Assembly (NCBI RefSeq): GCF_014384995.1
Contig: NZ_JACRSY010000010.1
Coordinates: forward strand, 60,733-124,732
Length of the DNA: 64,000 nucleotides
From: Zhenhengia yiwuensis
Lineage (GTDB): Bacteria > Bacillota > Clostridia > Lachnospirales > Cellulosilyticaceae
Direction: 5' to 3'
Shown here piece by piece: positions 61,598-64,000 of the stretch (within the stretch, counting starts at the first letter, position 1; the number at the start of each line of letters is the position of its first letter). The notes beneath the pieces were generated by a model. That model had not been told where the DNA came from and searched no databases. It was given only the letters and a program-made list of their open reading frames with translations. Made by a program: the position numbers and the translations under genes.

Positions 61598-63311
61598 GGC
61601 AAATAAGAACTCAGTTAGAGCAGAAAAATTTAAAACAATTGAGTTTGATAATGCAGAAATTAATATTATATTAGGAACAGTAGGGCATAAAGATAAAAAA
61701 GGGAAGACTGTAAATGGCGTTGGAAAAACGTTATCTTTAAAACTTATTGATTTTTGTTTAGGTGCTAAGTTAAATACTAGAGACAAACTTTCAAAGTTGG
61801 AAGATTGGGAGTTTATCCTTGATGTATGCATAGAAGATAAAAATAGATCATTTAAGAGAAGTATCAGTGATGCAAATACTGTATATATTGATAATGAAGA
61901 TAAAAAGCTAAAAGAGTTTAATACTTGGTTAGAGAATGAATTATTGGATAATCTGAATACTGAAAGTATGGTATCTTTTAGAAATGTAATTTCAAGATTT
62001 TTAAGACTTCCTAAAGATGGATACATAACATGGGAAAAATGTAAAAAGAAGGAACAGGATGATGTTTCATTATTAAGTAACAGTTTTGTATTAGGATTAA
62101 ATACTGATGTGATTGAAAATAAAATAAGAATTAAAGAGCAGTTAAATGATATAAACAAAACACGTTCTATTATTAAAAATGACTCTAGTATTAAAGAAAG
62201 TCTTCAAGGAATCGATGTTGGAATAAACTTAACTACACTTAAAAAGGATATTGAAAAATTAGAAGAAAAAATATCTAAGTTTAAAATTGCTGAAGGACAT
62301 GAAGAGATTAAAAAGAATATTGAAATTGATAAATATAAAGCACAAAATCTTATTAATGAGAGACAATTAAAAAAGAATATGCTTAGCACAATCAATGAGA
62401 GCTTAAAAGTTGAAATTGATGTGACCTATGATAAAGTAAAGGATTTATATGAGGAAGCTAATGTAGTACTTTCAGATATGGTTCAAAAACAGCTACAAGA
62501 AGTTAATAATTTTCATATACAGCTATTAAGTAACAGAAAAAATAGGCTTAAAGAAGATAAAAAAACATTAACATCAGTAATCAAAAAACTTGATAAAGAA
62601 ATTGAACAAGTTAATAATAGAATTAATAGTAATTTGTTATTATTAAAAACAGGTGGTAGTATTAGTGAATTAGAAGTACTACAGAATGAGTTATTGGATA
62701 AAAAAATTCGTTTAAGTGGTATAGAAAAGCATAGTACTCTTTTAAAAGATATTAATAGTAAGATTCTTGATTATAAATCTGAAATGGCTCAGCAGAACGC
62801 AAAAGCAAGCCAGTATTTAAATGAGATTGAAGATTATGTAGATAATTTATCAAGTCAATTTAAAGAATTTGTAGATTATATTTATGAAGAAACTAGAACA
62901 GCTGGAATTAGTATTGAAAATAATGACAAGGATAATAAAATTCAATTTAATATTAATCCTGAAATTAAAGATGATGAGTCTGCAGGTGTAAATAATGTAA
63001 AGATATTCTGTATGGATTTATTATATTTAAAATTACAGAAAAATAATCATATAGGTTTTATTTATCACGATAATTCGATATTTGCTGAAACAGATGTAAG
63101 ACAAATATATAGGATGATTAAATTAGCATATGATATATGTAGCGAAAATAATTTACAATATATTGTAAATTTGAATTATGATATGTTTAATCAAATTATA
63201 GAAATTGCACAAGAAGAGAATAGCTATTTTGCTGAACATCTTGAGAAACGAGTTATATTAAGATTAAAAGATGATAGTGTCGATGATAAGTTATTAGGAG
63301 AAGATATATAA
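61578..63311 (+). CDS. DUF2326-family ABC/SMC-like ATPase
   Basis: 577 residues. The P-loop lies in VNGVGKTLSLKLIDFCLGA near residue 45, with an SMC/Rad50-like coiled coil (about 200-410) and a C-terminal ATPase lobe with FCMDLLYLKLQKNNHIGFIYHDN and AETDVRQIYRMIKLA (DUF2326). It is the ATPase of ABC-three-component systems, presumed to sense invading nucleic acid or damage and to switch on an effector. The ATG at 61578 has GAGGTG nine bases upstream and overlaps the MC6 stop by 20 bases. Cysteine-poor and Asn/Lys-rich, AT-richer than the core genes. Confidence 0.82.
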   Translation: MYLKKLEANKNSVRAEKFKTIEFDNAEINIILGTVGHKDKKGKTVNGVGKTLSLKLIDFCLGAKLNTRDKLSKLEDWEFILDVCIEDKNRSFKRSISDANTVYIDNEDKKLKEFNTWLENELLDNLNTESMVSFRNVISRFLRLPKDGYITWEKCKKKEQDDVSLLSNSFVLGLNTDVIENKIRIKEQLNDINKTRSIIKNDSSIKESLQGIDVGINLTTLKKDIEKLEEKISKFKIAEGHEEIKKNIEIDKYKAQNLINERQLKKNMLSTINESLKVEIDVTYDKVKDLYEEANVVLSDMVQKQLQEVNNFHIQLLSNRKNRLKEDKKTLTSVIKKLDKEIEQVNNRINSNLLLLKTGGSISELEVLQNELLDKKIRLSGIEKHSTLLKDINSKILDYKSEMAQQNAKASQYLNEIEDYVDNLSSQFKEFVDYIYEETRTAGISIENNDKDNKIQFNINPEIKDDESAGVNNVKIFCMDLLYLKLQKNNHIGFIYHDNSIFAETDVRQIYRMIKLAYDICSENNLQYIVNLNYDMFNQIIEIAQEENSYFAEHLEKRVILRLKDDSVDDKLLGEDI

Positions 63312-63351
63312 AAGAGGAAGGTGCAAGCATTAGCTTAAGCCTTCCTCTTTT
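63310..63351 (+). terminator. Bidirectional terminator after the DUF2326 gene
   Basis: AAAAGAGGAAGG pairs perfectly with CCTTCCTCTTTT, with an inner AAGC-ATTA-GCTT stem. Serves both converging genes. Confidence 0.92.
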
Positions 63352-63947
63352 GGTTCTTCAAAAATATCACATGACTCAAAATAGAGAGACATAATAATCA
63401 ATATGTTATTATAATATGTACTTTGTGAAAAATTGTCTAATCCATCATCAACAGGATATATATTTTTATAAATATGAAAAAATTGAGTATTAGGATCATC
63501 ACTTAATTTTTTTGATTCATTATATAAAGTGGTTAAGTGTTTTCTGAGTAACTCACTTGAATCATCATTTGTACTATTGAAGTATTCTTCTAATAAATAA
63601 GATGATAAATTAGCTGTACATAACATATAATCAATATTTTGATCAAGCTTGTTAAAAGTAATTTTTTTCTTAAAATTAGGTGCTATTAATTTAGAGGGAA
63701 TATAACCAAATGGTTTTTTTTCAGCAATTAAGAAGGATATAATCTGATTAATAATTTCATAGTTAATGGGTTCTAAGTTAGGCTTTGGAATATAGCAGCT
63801 TAATATTTGTTGCATGGTATCAATATCCTCTATTCTGCTAAATATGCTTTGTAAATATTTTTCACCTTTTAGATAGAATGAGAGAGTGTGAAGAAAACTC
63901 TGTAAATTTAAATTCTCGTACAGCTTTCTATGATAAAATAAATTCAT
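63330..63947 (-). CDS. Unknown protein, possibly truncated at its 5' end
   Basis: Up to 205 residues. I do not recognise a family. It is soluble, helical, rich in Asn, Ser and Leu, with an acidic end (EEPKEEGLS). The ATG at 63947 has no ribosome binding site and lies 14 bases from an opposing gene. An ATG at 63815 (MQQILSCYIPKP...) has GAGG upstream and would give 161 residues. Sharing a terminator with the DUF2326 gene supports it being expressed. It could be a diverged effector of the ABC-3C-like pair, but nothing visible proves that. Confidence 0.6.
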   Translation of the reverse strand: MNLFYHRKLYENLNLQSFLHTLSFYLKGEKYLQSIFSRIEDIDTMQQILSCYIPKPNLEPINYEIINQIISFLIAEKKPFGYIPSKLIAPNFKKKITFNKLDQNIDYMLCTANLSSYLLEEYFNSTNDDSSELLRKHLTTLYNESKKLSDDPNTQFFHIYKNIYPVDDGLDNFSQSTYYNNILIIMSLYFESCDIFEEPKEEGLS

Positions 63948-63961
63948 AGGAGGCTGTTTTT

Positions 63962-64000
63962 ATGGGACGAAGAAAAAGAGAAGGTTTAAGTGAAGGTAAG
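63962..64000 (+). CDS. Start of an unknown gene, possibly an IS256-family transposase (cut by window)
   Basis: ATG with AGGAGG eight bases upstream. Thirteen codons are visible, MGRRKREGLSEGK, strongly basic. Starts like this are familiar to me from IS256-family (mutator-type) transposases, but thirteen residues cannot decide it. Confidence 0.4.
   Translation, partial: MGRRKREGLSEGK

Larger units (their letters stand above)
58877..64000. mobile_element. Skin-like intervening element in dpaA (one end in window)
   Basis: One junction lies in or near 58860-58915, between the dpaA block IPTAEGAI and the recombinase stop. The other is expected beyond 64000, next to the dpaA 5' half. It contains a large serine recombinase whose 3' end faces the junction, as in sigK skin elements, an inverted-repeat-rich control region, a candidate sRNA and small ORF, an ABC-three-component-like pair, an unknown gene and perhaps an insertion sequence. 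Boundaries cannot be fixed without the far junction or an uninterrupted dpaA. Confidence 0.78.

Noticed and set aside
1..64000. CRISPR arrays, rRNA and tRNA genes
   Set aside because: No regularly spaced repeats and no cloverleaf or rRNA sequence was recognised on reading both strands.

Overview
The window is about 58 kb of conserved core chromosome from an AT-rich, low-GC, spore-forming Firmicute, followed by about 6 kb of accessory DNA. Gene order (ffh-rpsP-khpA-rimM-trmD-rplS-lepB-rbgA-rnhB; rpsB-tsf-pyrH-frr-uppS-cdsA-dxr-rseP-ispG; rimP-nusA-ylxR-ylxQ-infB-rbfA-nrnA-truB-ribF-rpsO-pnp), the sporulation genes spoIVA, spoIIM and dpaA/dpaB, and three clustered signal peptidases point to Clostridia of the Lachnospiraceae type. 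Something close to Cellulosilyticum is my best guess, from memory of protein flavour, not from a search.

Layout: 1-11.7 kb, SRP/ribosome maturation, three type I signal peptidases, RNase HII, radical-SAM DUF512 protein, Der and PlsY. 11.8-21.4 kb, gpsA, spoIVA, a large membrane-anchored HlyD-like protein and the sepF-ylmH-divIVA division cluster, with an aroB-like gene, lspA and rluD. 21.4-31.5 kb, a PyrR-attenuated pyrR-uraA unit, cinA, LexA-controlled recA, recX, rny, an aminotransferase and purB. 31.5-34.2 kb, an nfeD gene with a truncated SPFH remnant, proC, a NUDIX gene and spoIIM. 34.4-53 kb, two large translation/envelope/isoprenoid/RNA-processing operons with r-protein leader RNAs. 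53-57.7 kb, a decaying azlCD pair, a GNAT gene, and a LacI regulator divergent from a heparinase-like lyase.

57.8-64 kb is the most interesting part. dpaB (dipicolinate synthase B) is intact, but dpaA is only a C-terminal half. Its reading frame runs, without a stop, back to the stop codon of a large serine recombinase, exactly where the N-terminal half of DpaA should be. This is the architecture of a sporulation-gene intervening ('skin'-like) element inserted in dpaA, with one junction in the window and the other beyond position 64000. Inside it are a regulatory hub packed with inverted repeats, a candidate small RNA convergent with and antisense to a 52-codon ORF, an ABC-three-component-like pair (small middle component plus DUF2326 ATPase) without a recognisable effector next to it, an unknown convergent gene, and the first codons of what may be a transposase. 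The model is that excision in the mother cell would rebuild dpaA. The window alone cannot show whether excision happens.

The annotation was made by reading the sequence and six-frame translations. Family names rest on motifs and remembered families, not database searches.
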